Assembly (NCBI RefSeq): GCF_023330685.1
Contig: NZ_CP097128.1
Coordinates: forward strand, 3,100,001-3,164,000
Origin: Conexibacter sp. DBS9H8
GTDB lineage: Bacteria > Actinomycetota > Thermoleophilia > Solirubrobacterales > Solirubrobacteraceae
Reading direction: 5' to 3'
DNA: 64,000 nucleotides
Made by a program: the position numbers and the translations under genes. Under the pieces are notes generated by a model, which had not been told where the DNA came from, searched no databases, and saw only the letters and a list, made by a program, of their open reading frames with translations. This document shows, piece after piece, positions 7,324-16,076 of the stretch (positions are counted from its first letter, which is position 1; each line of letters begins with the position of its first letter).

Positions 7324-10300
7324 ATGCGTGATTTCCTCGCCGCCATCCGTGACCGCGTGATCGTCTTCGACGGCGGGATGGGCGCCACCCTCGAGATGTG
7401 CGACCTCAGCCTCGAGAACGACTACCGGCTCCCCGGCCGGGCCCATGAGGCACTCGTGCTCAACCGGCCCGACGTGATCGAGGGCGTGCACGCGAGCATG
7501 GTCGACGCCGGCGCCGAGGTCGTCGAAACCTGCACCTTCCAGGCTTCGCGGCTCAGGCTCGCCGAATGGGGCCTCGAGGCGCACACGACCGAGATCAACC
7601 GGCGCGCCGCGGAGATCGCCCGCCGAGCGGTCGGCGAGCACCGCTTCGTCGCCGGCTCGATCGGCCCGACCGGCTTTCTCCCCGCCTCCGATGACCCGAC
7701 CCTCGGCGACATCTCCTTCGCCACCCTCGTCGACGTCTTCACCGAACAGGCCCGCGGACTGATCGAGGGCGGGGCCGACCTGATCATCATCGAGACCGCC
7801 CAGGATCTGCTGGAGGTCAAGGCGGCGATCTTCGGCGCACGGGAGGCGTTCACGCAGACCGGTCGGCGCCTGCCGATCCAGACGTCGGTGTCGCTGCTCC
7901 CCAACGGCGGGAAGATGCTGCTGGGCACCGACATCGCGAGTGTGCTGAGCACCCTGAGCGCGCTCGAGGTCGACGTGATCGGGCTCAACTGCTCGACCGG
8001 CCCCGAGGACATGCGGGACGCGATCCGCTTCCTCGGCGAGCACTCGCACCTGCCCGTCCACTGCATCCCGAACGCCGGCCTGCCGCTGCAGGGTCCGGAC
8101 GGGGAGACGATCTTCCCCGAGCAGCCCGGGCCGCTCGCGGAGGTGCTCGGCGAGTACGTGGAGCGCTACGGGGTCGGGATCGTCGGCGGCTGCTGTGGGA
8201 CGACCCCCGCCCACATCGCCGCGATCCGCGAGCGGGTCGGCTCCCTCACCCCCACCCCGCCCCGGCGTGAGCGGTGGGCGGCCCACCAGCTGTCGAGCAT
8301 GATCGCCGCCACCCCGCTCGTCCAGGATCCGCGCCCGACCCTCGTCGGCGAGCGGGTCAACGCCCAGGGCAGTCGCGCCGCCAAGGAGCTGCTGCTCGCC
8401 GACGACTACGACGGCCTCGTCCAGATCGCCGAGGATCAGGTCGCCGGCGGCGCCCACGTCCTCGACCTCTGCGTCGCGCTCACCGAACGCCAGGACGAGG
8501 CCGCCCAGATGCGCGAGCTCGTCAAGCGGATCTGCCTCACCCAGCCGGCCCCGATCCAGATCGACTCGACCGAGCCGGAGGTGATTGAGGCGGCGCTCGA
8601 GCAGATCCCCGGGCGGGCGATCGTCAACTCGGTCAACCTCGAGGCCGGCCCGGACAAGCTCAACGTCGTCGCTCCGCTCGCCAAGGCGCACGGGGCGGCG
8701 CTGATCGCCCTGACGATCGATGAGGTCGGGATGGCCAAGACGCGCGAGCGCAAGCTCGAGGTCGCCGAGCGGATCGTCGAACTCGTCGGCCACCACGGTC
8801 TCGCCCCCGAGGACCTCATCTTCGACTGCCTCACGTTCACCCTGACGACCGGGGATGAGGAGTGGCGTCCCTCCGCGGTCGAGACGATCGAGGGGATCCG
8901 GCTGATCAAGGCGCACATCCCCGGGGTACAGACGAGCCTCGGGGTCTCCAACGTCTCCTTCGGCGTCGGCCTCCCCGCCCGCCAGGCGATCAACAGCGTG
9001 TTCCTCCACCACTGCGTCGAGGCCGGCCTTGACCTCGCGATGGTCAACCCGAACCACATCATCCCCTACGGCGAGATCCCGCCGCTCGAGCGCGAGCTCG
9101 CCGACGACCTCGTGTTCAACCGCCGTGAGGACGCGCTCGAGCGCCTGATCGGCCACTTCGAGTCGAAGGGGACGACGGAGGAGGCGACCACCCGCGCGGA
9201 CCCGACCGAGGGGATGGAGCCCGAGGCGGCGCTGCACTTCCACATCCTCCGCCGGCGCAAGGAGGGCGTCGAGGCGTGGATCGACGCGTGCGTGGAGAAG
9301 ATCGGCGCCGTCCCAACCCTCAACGATGTGCTGTTGCCGGCGATGAAGGAGGTCGGCGACAAGTTCGGAGCCGGCGAACTGATCCTCCCCTTCGTCCTCC
9401 AGTCCGCAGAGGTGATGAAGCGCGCGGTCGCCCAGCTGGAGCGCTACCTCGACCGGATCGAGGGTTACAGCAAGGGGACGGTGGTGATCGCCACCGTCTT
9501 CGGGGACGTGCATGACATCGGCAAGTCGCTCGTCAACACGATCCTCTCCAACAACGGCTACACCGTCGTCGACCTCGGCAAGCAGGTGCCGATCTCCCGC
9601 ATCCTCGAAGCCGCCCAGGAGCATCGGGCGACCGCGATCGGACTGTCGGCGCTGCTGGTGAGCACCTCAAAGCAGATGCCGCTCGCCGTCCAGGAGCTGC
9701 ACGCCGCGGGCCTCGAGTTCCCGGTCCTGATCGGCGGCGCGGCGATCAACCGCAACTTCGGCCTGCGGATCCTCTACCCCCACGGCCGCGACTCCGACGA
9801 GATCTACGCCCCGGGCGTCTTCTACTGCAAGGACGCCTTCGAGGGCCTCGCGGTGATGGACCGGCTCGTCGACGACGAGGCACGGACGGCCCTGGTCCAA
9901 CAGACCAGGGCCGCCGCCACCGCCCTGCGCGAGCGTCCCCCCGAAGCGCCCTCGAACCTGCCCCCGACGACCGACGCGTCGGTGCGCAGCCCGGCGGCGA
10001 CCGACGTGCCCGTGCCGACTCCGCCCTACTGGGGGGTGCGTGAGGTTCCCGTCGACCTCGCCGAGGTGTACCGCCACCTCGACACCCACGTGCTGTTCAA
10101 GCTCCACTGGGGCGGTCGCGGGGTCAAGGGCGAGGCGTGGGACACGCTCGTCGCCGAGGACTTCAAGCCGCGGCTGGAGCGGATGTGGGCGACCCAGGAC
10201 TACCTGCATCCGCGGGCCCTGCTCGGCTACTTCCCCGTCAACGCGGACGGCAACGAACTGATCGTCTGGGATCCAGACGGGTTCGATCCCGACGCCCCCC

Positions 10301-10866
10301 GTGAGCTCGAGCGCCTCTGTTTCCCGCGCCAGCCCGGCGGCGAGCGGATCTGTCTCGCCGACTTCTACCGGCCGCTCGGAGCCGGCGTCGACGTCGCGGC
10401 GATCCAGGCGGTCACCGCCGGGGACGAGGTGACCGAGCGGATGGCCGCCCTGGAGGCCGACGGCGAGTTCGCCGAGCAGCTGTTCGTCCACGGCCTCGGC
10501 ACCCAGTGTGCGGAGGGAATGGCCGAGTGGCTGCACGCCCGTGCCCGCGCCGAACTCGGGATCGGACCGACCCAGGGGCGGCGCTACAGCTGGGGCTACC
10601 CCGCCTGCCCGGACCAGTCCGAGCATGAGAAGGTGTTCCGGCTCCTCGACGCCCCGCAGATCGGGCTGCGCCTCAGCGGCGGCTTCGCCCTCGAGCCCGA
10701 GCAGTCGACGCTCGCGCTCGTCGCCCACCACCCCCAGGCCGACTACTTCACGATGCGACACGGAACCCTGCCCCGAAACGCCCGCCAGGCTGCGGATGAG
10801 GTGATCGCCGGGTCTGAGAAGGATCCGACTCAGCTCACGCGGCTGACGGACGCGGACCCGGCCTGA
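7324..10866 (+). CDS. metH: Cobalamin-dependent methionine synthase, all four modules
   Basis: Transfers the methyl of 5-methyltetrahydrofolate via cobalamin to homocysteine. It has 1180 residues (E. coli 1227) with modules in canonical order: homocysteine/zinc domain (about 1-310; DGGMGATLE, IGLNCSTGP, GGCCGTTPAHI zinc cysteines), pterin domain (about 330-610; VGERVNAQGS), B12 cap and B12-binding domain (about 640-860; DVHDIGKSLVNTILSNNGY holds the DxHxxG cobalt-ligand His), and AdoMet activation domain (about 920-1170; HWGGRGVKGEAWD). ATG 7324 starts directly at the domain, just after a -10, so the mRNA is probably leaderless. It stands alone in its direction. A 19-bp tandem repeat crosses its stop codon. 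Confidence 0.97.
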   Translation: MRDFLAAIRDRVIVFDGGMGATLEMCDLSLENDYRLPGRAHEALVLNRPDVIEGVHASMVDAGAEVVETCTFQASRLRLAEWGLEAHTTEINRRAAEIARRAVGEHRFVAGSIGPTGFLPASDDPTLGDISFATLVDVFTEQARGLIEGGADLIIIETAQDLLEVKAAIFGAREAFTQTGRRLPIQTSVSLLPNGGKMLLGTDIASVLSTLSALEVDVIGLNCSTGPEDMRDAIRFLGEHSHLPVHCIPNAGLPLQGPDGETIFPEQPGPLAEVLGEYVERYGVGIVGGCCGTTPAHIAAIRERVGSLTPTPPRRERWAAHQLSSMIAATPLVQDPRPTLVGERVNAQGSRAAKELLLADDYDGLVQIAEDQVAGGAHVLDLCVALTERQDEAAQMRELVKRICLTQPAPIQIDSTEPEVIEAALEQIPGRAIVNSVNLEAGPDKLNVVAPLAKAHGAALIALTIDEVGMAKTRERKLEVAERIVELVGHHGLAPEDLIFDCLTFTLTTGDEEWRPSAVETIEGIRLIKAHIPGVQTSLGVSNVSFGVGLPARQAINSVFLHHCVEAGLDLAMVNPNHIIPYGEIPPLERELADDLVFNRREDALERLIGHFESKGTTEEATTRADPTEGMEPEAALHFHILRRRKEGVEAWIDACVEKIGAVPTLNDVLLPAMKEVGDKFGAGELILPFVLQSAEVMKRAVAQLERYLDRIEGYSKGTVVIATVFGDVHDIGKSLVNTILSNNGYTVVDLGKQVPISRILEAAQEHRATAIGLSALLVSTSKQMPLAVQELHAAGLEFPVLIGGAAINRNFGLRILYPHGRDSDEIYAPGVFYCKDAFEGLAVMDRLVDDEARTALVQQTRAAATALRERPPEAPSNLPPTTDASVRSPAATDVPVPTPPYWGVREVPVDLAEVYRHLDTHVLFKLHWGGRGVKGEAWDTLVAEDFKPRLERMWATQDYLHPRALLGYFPVNADGNELIVWDPDGFDPDAPRELERLCFPRQPGGERICLADFYRPLGAGVDVAAIQAVTAGDEVTERMAALEADGEFAEQLFVHGLGTQCAEGMAEWLHARARAELGIGPTQGRRYSWGYPACPDQSEHEKVFRLLDAPQIGLRLSGGFALEPEQSTLALVAHHPQADYFTMRHGTLPRNARQAADEVIAGSEKDPTQLTRLTDADPA

Positions 10867-10889
10867 GCGCGCGGACCCGGCCTGAGCGC
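10852..10889 (+). repeat. 19-bp tandem duplication across the metH stop codon
   Basis: Two perfect 19-bp copies at 10852-10870 and 10871-10889, followed by a partial third. The first copy contains the last metH codons and the TGA; the second repeats that TGA context in non-coding sequence. Confidence 0.85.
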
Positions 10890-10916
10890 GCGGACCGTTC
10901 AGCCGCGCGCGGACTG

Positions 10917-10936
10917 ACTTGGCCCTCTGGCCAAGT
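10917..10936 (+). terminator. Hairpin downstream of metH
   Basis: Perfect 8-bp stem ACTTGGCC / GGCCAAGT with a CTCT loop, 50 bp after the metH stop. It may end metH transcription or act as an upstream element of the P-II operon. No U-tract. Confidence 0.45.
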
Positions 10937-10961
10937 AATGACCGACATGGCTGGCCATATC

Positions 10962-10975
10962 TATCCAACTGGATA
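10962..10975 (+). promoter_or_regulatory. Palindrome upstream of the P-II/amt operon
   Basis: TATCCA-AC-TGGATA, 6-bp arms with a 2-nt centre, about 40 bp before the P-II ATG and upstream of the probable -10. A plausible nitrogen-control operator; the cognate regulator is not visible here. Confidence 0.45.
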
Positions 10976-10998
10976 AGGCCATCTGGCTAAAGGCGGTC

Positions 10999-11004
10999 TA
11001 GCCT
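10999..11004 (+). promoter_or_regulatory. -10 element of the P-II/amt operon
   Basis: TAGCCT ends 10 nt before the ATG at 11015; no Shine-Dalgarno, so transcription probably starts at or very near the start codon. Confidence 0.5.
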
Positions 11005-11014
11005 CAGGCGCCGA

Positions 11015-11413
11015 ATGAAGCTCGTGATCGGAATCGTGCGGCCGGAGAAGGCCAATGACGTGCTCGAGGCGCTCTACCGCGCGGAGGTGAAGGGGATCAC
11101 CCTCAGCCGGGTACAGGGACACGGGGGCGAGCTCGAGCGGGTCGAGACCTACCGGGGGACGACGGTGAAGATGGGTCTATCAGAGAAGGTGCGCTTTGAG
11201 ATCGCCGTCTCGGACGGCTTTGTCGATGTCGCCGTCGACGCCCTCGCCGTCGGGGCGCGCACCGGGGATGTCGGGGACGGCAAGATCTTCGTCGTCGACC
11301 TCGAACGGGCCGTGCGGATCCGCACCGGGGAGACAGACGTGGAGGCGGTGACGCCGGTGACGGCGCGCAGCCCCGGTGCCCAGCTGCGGATCGACGCGGA
11401 GGGGACGTTGTGA
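11015..11413 (+). CDS. P-II nitrogen regulatory protein lacking the T-loop Tyr51
   Basis: 132-residue GlnB/GlnK-type trimer subunit that would bind ATP/ADP and 2-oxoglutarate and gate the ammonium channel encoded next. Conserved parts are the start KLVIGIVRP, the T-loop base YRG (46-48), Lys58, the B-loop TGDVGDGKIFV and the C-loop RIRTGE. The T-loop reads YRGTTVKMGLSEK, so position 51, the tyrosine that is uridylylated in proteobacteria and adenylylated in actinobacteria, is Val. There are about 20 extra C-terminal residues. The stop overlaps the amt start by 4 nt (GTGA), the common glnK-amtB arrangement. Confidence 0.95.
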   Translation: MKLVIGIVRPEKANDVLEALYRAEVKGITLSRVQGHGGELERVETYRGTTVKMGLSEKVRFEIAVSDGFVDVAVDALAVGARTGDVGDGKIFVVDLERAVRIRTGETDVEAVTPVTARSPGAQLRIDAEGTL

Positions 11414-12744
11414 CCGGCGGTCTGCTCATCGCCGCCGCCGGAACCGGACACGGTTCCGTCAGCGCCGGGGACACCGCGTGGATGCTCATCGCGACGGCGC
11501 TCGTGATGATGATGACTCCGGCGCTCGGCCTCTTCTACAGCGGCCTCGTCCGGGCCAAGAGCACGCTCAACACGTTCATGATGAGCCTCGTGGCGCTCGG
11601 GATCGTCACGATCACCTGGACGCTGCTGGGGTATTCGCTTGCCTTCTCCCACACCGCCAACGGGTTCATCGGCGGGTTCCACTTCGCCCTGCTCGCCCAC
11701 GTCGGCTTCGGCGCCCAGCCGGGGACCCACATCCCCCAGCTCGTCTACTTCGCCTTTGAGGCGACGTTTGCGATCATCACCGCGGCGCTCGTCTCCGGCG
11801 CGGTCGTCGAACGGGTTCGCTTCCCCGCCTTCCTCGTCTTCATGACCCTGTGGTCGCTGCTCGTCTACCCGGTGCTCGCCCACTGGGTGTGGGGCGGCGG
11901 CTGGCTCGCCCAGCACGGCGTCCTCGACTTCGCCGGCGGCGTCCCGGTGGAGATGGGCTCCGGATTCGCCGCCGCCGCGGCGGCGATCGCCGTCGGCGCC
12001 CGCCACGACTACGGCCGCAAGGCACTGCTTCCCCACAACGGGATGTACGTGCTGATGGGCGCCGGCCTGCTCTGGTTCGGCTGGTTCGGCTTCAACGGCG
12101 GCTCGGGGTTCTCGACCGGCCACGCCTCCGTGCTCGCCTTCGTCAACACGCTGCTCGCCCCGGCGGCGACCCTGACGGTGTGGCTGGCGCTCGAGTTCCG
12201 CGCCAACGGGCGCCCGACCGCGATCGGCGCCGCGACCGCCGTCGTCGTCGGCTGCGTCGGCATCACCCCGGCGGCCGGCTACATCAGCCCGGTCGCCGCC
12301 CTCCTGCTCGGGGCCCTCGCCGCGCTGCCGAGCTACGCGGTGATCCTGTGGCGACCCCGCACCCGCCTGGATGAGTCCCTCGACGTGCTCGGCGCACACG
12401 GGGTCGCCGGGTTCTGCGGGATGATCTTCATCGGCCTGTTCGCCCAACGCTCCTGGAACGGGGTCGCCAACGGCGCCCTGTTCGGGCACCTCGGCCAGCT
12501 CCTCTGGCAGGCGATCGCCGCCACCGCCGGCCCGGCCTACGCCTTCCTCGCCACGTTCGCGCTGCTCAAGCTCGTCGGCAGGGTGATGCCCCTCCGCGTC
12601 GAGCCGGCCGGCGAGGCGCTCGGAATGGACGTGCTCCAGCACGGCGAGGAGGCCTACAGCACCGGGGAGGGCGCGATCCTGCTCCACCCCGACGAGCTCG
12701 ATCCGGCTCCCCCGCGCCGGCCGCGGGTCGGCGCCGAGGTCTGA
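11410..12744 (+). CDS. Ammonium transporter (Amt family) with Glu in place of the first pore His
   Basis: 444 residues with about eleven membrane helices. Family marks are GLFYSGLVRAKSTLNT, HWVWGGGWLAQHG, DFAGG and the cytoplasmic tail (ALGMDVLQHGEEAY) that contacts P-II. The first of the twin pore histidines (E. coli His168, normally in GGTVVH) is Glu181 in GGVPVEMGSG; the second is kept as His330 in LGAHGVAGFCG. The GTG start overlaps the P-II stop. A Glu at this pore site is known from the yeast Mep1/Mep3 branch and is linked there to altered pH dependence and flux. Confidence 0.95.
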   Translation: MTGGLLIAAAGTGHGSVSAGDTAWMLIATALVMMMTPALGLFYSGLVRAKSTLNTFMMSLVALGIVTITWTLLGYSLAFSHTANGFIGGFHFALLAHVGFGAQPGTHIPQLVYFAFEATFAIITAALVSGAVVERVRFPAFLVFMTLWSLLVYPVLAHWVWGGGWLAQHGVLDFAGGVPVEMGSGFAAAAAAIAVGARHDYGRKALLPHNGMYVLMGAGLLWFGWFGFNGGSGFSTGHASVLAFVNTLLAPAATLTVWLALEFRANGRPTAIGAATAVVVGCVGITPAAGYISPVAALLLGALAALPSYAVILWRPRTRLDESLDVLGAHGVAGFCGMIFIGLFAQRSWNGVANGALFGHLGQLLWQAIAATAGPAYAFLATFALLKLVGRVMPLRVEPAGEALGMDVLQHGEEAYSTGEGAILLHPDELDPAPPRRPRVGAEV

Positions 12745-12813
12745 CCGGACCGCCCCAGGGCGCGCGGGCGCCCGGGTTCGTCGGCCCGCGTTCACCCGGA
12801 CCGCTGCAAGACG

Positions 12814-15237
12814 CTAGATCCGTTCGACGGCGCGCGGGGCGGCGGCGTACGGGGAGCCGACGACCCGCGGGGCGAGCGTCACCGGGCTTGTGTGCATCGC
12901 CCGCAGGCGCACCTCCCGCCAGGACATCCCCTCCTTGAGCAGGGCCGGGGTGCCGAGGAGGATGGCGGTCACCACCTCCACGGCCTGCAGGATCACCCCG
13001 TAGGCGACGCCGGTGCCAAAGCCGATGTGCCAGCCGGTGTGCAGCACGGTCGCGCACGCGGCCTGGAACACCCCGAGGTTGGCCGGCGTGGCGGGCAGGA
13101 CCGCGGTGACGTTGACGGCAAACAGGACCGCGGCGGCGCCGGCGAAGCCGGTGCGCGTGTCAAGGCCGAGGGCGGCGAGCAGCAGGTAGCAGGAGAGTGC
13201 CTGCAGCGCCCAGGCGAGGAGCTGGAAGAAGGTTGCCTGGATGCCGAGCCGCGGGTGGCGGTAGACGGCGAGACCGACGCGCACCCGGGCCATCGCCCCG
13301 TAGCCGGACTCGAGGGCCCGGCGGAGACGGGCAAAGCGGCCGGTCTGGCGGGCGTAGCGCAGCAGCGCGGGCGCGGCGATGACGGCGAGCAGCAGCAGGG
13401 CGGGGGCGACCGCCACGAACAACAGCGCGGACTCGTGCCCGCTGAAGAAATTGACCGAGCTGAACATGATCGCCGCGAGGATGAGCAGGGCGAGCAGGTT
13501 CATCAGGGTCTGGGAGACGATCGTGCCGAGGACGATCGGCAGGTGCTCGCGCGGCCGGCCGGTGCGGCGGGCGACGACGAGAGCACGAGCGGGCTCACCA
13601 AGCCGGGCCGGCAGCGTCGAGGACATCAGCACGCCGATCATCGTCCCCTGGGTCGAATCGGCAAGCCGCACCTTCACGTCCGGTAGGGCGGCCGTGAGGA
13701 TCGCCTGCCAGGACACGGCCCGCATCATCATCGCCGTGCACATCACGACGAGCCCGAGCACGACGTCGATCGGACTCGAGTTGATCAGCGACGAGGTGAT
13801 GTGGGAGATGCCGATCTGCTGGACGGCGAGGTACGCCAGCCAGACGGCCGCGAGGGCGGCGAGCGCGACCACCCCGCGGCGCAGCGGCGCCACCCAGCGC
13901 CGGCCCGTGCGCACCCCGGGAGCGGGCGGGTCGAGGGAGGCGAGCCGCCGGGGGCGGACGGACGCAAGGCCGTCGGCGGGGAGCGCGCCGATCCGGACGG
14001 CGAACTGGCCGAGCGCCGAGTCGGGGGCGGCGACCGCGCGGGCCTGTGCGTAGACGTCGAGCACCTCGGCGGCAACCCGCTCCCACGCGAACCGAGCCAC
14101 GGTGTCCGCGGCCGCCCGCGCGAGCCGGCCCCGCCGCGCCGGGTCGTAGTAGAGCTCGCGCAGGGTCTCGGCAAGGGCGTGGGCGTCCCCGGCGGGAACG
14201 AGCAGCCCGTCGACACCGTCGGTCACGACGTCCCGGTACCCGGCGATGTCGGAGGCGACGATCGTCGTGCCGGCCGCCATCGCCTCCGTGAGGACCATGC
14301 CGAAGGACTCGCCGCCCAGAGACGGGGCGACGAGGACGTCAGCGGCGGCCAGCTCGGACTGCTTGACCGCATCGGACACCTTGCCGAGGATGCGGACGCC
14401 GGTACCGTCGAGCATCAGCGGCTCGAGCTCGTCGGGGCTCGGACCGAGCACGGTCAACTCGGCGGGGACGTGCTCACGGACCGCCTCGAACGCGCGCAGC
14501 AGCATCGGCAGGCCCTTGCGGGCCACCGCCTGCCCGATGAACAGGAGATTGAGCGGCCGGGCCGCCTCGAAGATCGGACCCTCCCCGCTGCCGGCGGGAC
14601 AGCCGGCGGCGGTGCAGTCCTCGACCGGAAGCGCCTCGACCCGGGCGCTGAGGGCCGTCGGGTTGACGTGAACGCCGTTGGGGATCACCCGGTAACGGCC
14701 GCCGAACCACCGTCGTCCCGTCCAGGCGGCCGCCTCCGACACGGCGATCCGCGCGTGCAGATGGTTCATCATCGCCCGCGCGCCAAAGGCGGTGGCGATG
14801 TGGTTGGGCAGCGCCTTGACCGAGTAGGAGTGGTAGGTCCCGACCAGCGGGACATCGGGGACGAGAGAGGCGATCCAGCCGACGAGCGGGGCGACCGGCT
14901 CGTGGATGTGGATGACGTCGAAGTCGCCGCTGCGCAGCTCCCGCGCGAGGCGCGCCTGAGCCCGCGGCCCGATCGACAGGTTCGACACCGAGCCGTTGGC
15001 GGCGAAGCCGACGGTCCGTCCGATCGGCGTCAGGTACGCGGGGGCAGGGAGCGCCTCGGGAACGGCGCCGCGGTGAGTGAGCGTCGCGAACCGGTCGGCC
15101 GGGTCATAGGGGGCGAGGACGCGGACCTCATGTCCAGCCGCGACGAACTCGTCGGCGAGGGCCGCGATGTGCCGCGTCACGCCGCCCGGATAGGTCCAGG
15201 AGTACGGCGACACGAGGGCGATCCTCATCGCCGCCAT
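12814..15237 (-). CDS. GT4 glycosyltransferase fused to a flippase-like (LPG_synthase_TM) membrane domain
   Basis: 807 residues. Residues about 1-385 are a GT-B fold GT4 enzyme of the PimA/mannosyltransferase kind (MRIALVSPYSWTYPGGVTRH, IHIHEPVAP, YRVIPNGV, LLFIGQAVARKGL and the nucleotide-sugar motif GGESFGMVLTEAMAAG). After a linker, residues about 460-780 are a polytopic UPF0104/LPG_synthase_TM domain (SSTLPARLGEPARAL, VNVTAVLPATPANLGVFQAA). A cytoplasmic sugar transfer onto a lipid next to its export or flipping is a fair inference. Start is ATG 15237 or 15228 (MRIAL, the usual family start); neither has a Shine-Dalgarno. It is divergent from HemQ. Confidence 0.88.
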   Translation of the reverse strand: MAAMRIALVSPYSWTYPGGVTRHIAALADEFVAAGHEVRVLAPYDPADRFATLTHRGAVPEALPAPAYLTPIGRTVGFAANGSVSNLSIGPRAQARLARELRSGDFDVIHIHEPVAPLVGWIASLVPDVPLVGTYHSYSVKALPNHIATAFGARAMMNHLHARIAVSEAAAWTGRRWFGGRYRVIPNGVHVNPTALSARVEALPVEDCTAAGCPAGSGEGPIFEAARPLNLLFIGQAVARKGLPMLLRAFEAVREHVPAELTVLGPSPDELEPLMLDGTGVRILGKVSDAVKQSELAAADVLVAPSLGGESFGMVLTEAMAAGTTIVASDIAGYRDVVTDGVDGLLVPAGDAHALAETLRELYYDPARRGRLARAAADTVARFAWERVAAEVLDVYAQARAVAAPDSALGQFAVRIGALPADGLASVRPRRLASLDPPAPGVRTGRRWVAPLRRGVVALAALAAVWLAYLAVQQIGISHITSSLINSSPIDVVLGLVVMCTAMMMRAVSWQAILTAALPDVKVRLADSTQGTMIGVLMSSTLPARLGEPARALVVARRTGRPREHLPIVLGTIVSQTLMNLLALLILAAIMFSSVNFFSGHESALLFVAVAPALLLLAVIAAPALLRYARQTGRFARLRRALESGYGAMARVRVGLAVYRHPRLGIQATFFQLLAWALQALSCYLLLAALGLDTRTGFAGAAAVLFAVNVTAVLPATPANLGVFQAACATVLHTGWHIGFGTGVAYGVILQAVEVVTAILLGTPALLKEGMSWREVRLRAMHTSPVTLAPRVVGSPYAAAPRAVERI

Positions 15238-15307
15238 GTTACCGCGTGAATCGTTAGGTTCCTGCGCAACACCCGCGGGAGAGTCCGGACTGTCATCATC
15301 TCCGGGT

Positions 15308-15994
15308 ATGCCCGATCGCGTCTTCGTCAAGTACACGTTCTTCAAGGTCGACCCGGCGTGGCGGCGGCTGCCGCCGGCCGAGCGCGAGCTGCACAAGCGC
15401 GAATTCGCCGCGGCGTGTGAGAACTTCGCAGAAGACCACTACCTCGCGGCCTACAGCACCGTCGGTACGCGCGGCGACACCGACCTGATGCTCCAGACCC
15501 AGGCGGAGAACCTCGAACGGCTGCACGAGTTCCACGTGATCCTCAACCAGGCGGGGCTCGCCGCCTGGGTGACGCTGCCCTACAGCTACCTGGCGATGAC
15601 CAAGCCGTCGGAGTATTCCGATGAGGCGCGACTGTCGCTTCGCCGGCACGAGAACCGTTATCTGTTCGTCTACCCGTTCATCAAGACGCGGGCCTGGTAC
15701 GGGCTCGAAGCCGCCGAGCGCGGACGGATCATGGCCGAGCACATCCGGGTCGGCAAGGAGTTCCCGACCGTCGACATCAACACGTCCTACAGCTTCGGGC
15801 TCGACGATCAGGAGTTCGTGATCGCCTTCAACACCGACAACCCGGCGGACTTCCTCGATCTCGTCCAGCGGCTGCGCCCGACCGAGTCCTCCGCCTACAC
15901 GCTGCGGGACACCCCGACGTTCACGTGCCTGTCGGCGAGCGTTGAGAAGGCGCTCGCCGCCCTCGACGGGGTCGCCCTCCCCGCGCTCGCCTGA
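15308..15994 (+). CDS. hemQ: Chlorite dismutase-family haem protein, HemQ (coproheme decarboxylase)
   Basis: 228 residues, the length of the actinobacterial HemQ group, which converts Fe-coproporphyrin III to haem b by H2O2-dependent decarboxylation in the coproporphyrin-dependent pathway. Family signatures are YPFIKTRAWYGL, AEHIRVGKEF (its His is the likely proximal haem ligand) and INTSYSFGLDDQEFVIAF. No other haem gene is adjacent. ATG 15308 lacks a Shine-Dalgarno and is probably leaderless. The stop lies at the loop of a strong hairpin. A chlorite-degrading enzyme is less likely because the sequence is HemQ-like. Confidence 0.9.
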   Translation: MPDRVFVKYTFFKVDPAWRRLPPAERELHKREFAAACENFAEDHYLAAYSTVGTRGDTDLMLQTQAENLERLHEFHVILNQAGLAAWVTLPYSYLAMTKPSEYSDEARLSLRRHENRYLFVYPFIKTRAWYGLEAAERGRIMAEHIRVGKEFPTVDINTSYSFGLDDQEFVIAFNTDNPADFLDLVQRLRPTESSAYTLRDTPTFTCLSASVEKALAALDGVALPALA

Positions 15995-16003
15995 GCGCGG
16001 GGA
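15978..16003 (+). terminator. Hairpin at the end of hemQ, stop codon at the loop
   Basis: Perfect 10-bp stem TCCCCGCGCT / AGCGCGGGGA with loop CGCCTG; the TGA stop (15992-15994) spans loop and stem. No U-tract. Confidence 0.55.
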
Positions 16004-16076
16004 CGTGGTGGTCCCGGAGGCTGAGGCGGGGCGGAGGCTGAGGCGGGGGATCGCGACCCCCGCCCCAGGGTCGGGT

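Noticed and set aside
6733..9624. 963-residue open frame antisense to metH
   Set aside because: It is Arg/Gly/Asp-rich with no domain pattern, and lies wholly opposite metH, whose four modules are intact. Long antisense frames are expected at this GC content.
9667..10968. 433-residue open frame opposite the C-terminal module of metH
   Set aside because: No recognisable domain; the activation domain of MetH on the other strand is fully conserved.
11149..12795. 548-residue open frame opposite P-II and amt
   Set aside because: Asp/Arg/Gly-rich shadow; both genes on the plus strand are strongly conserved families.
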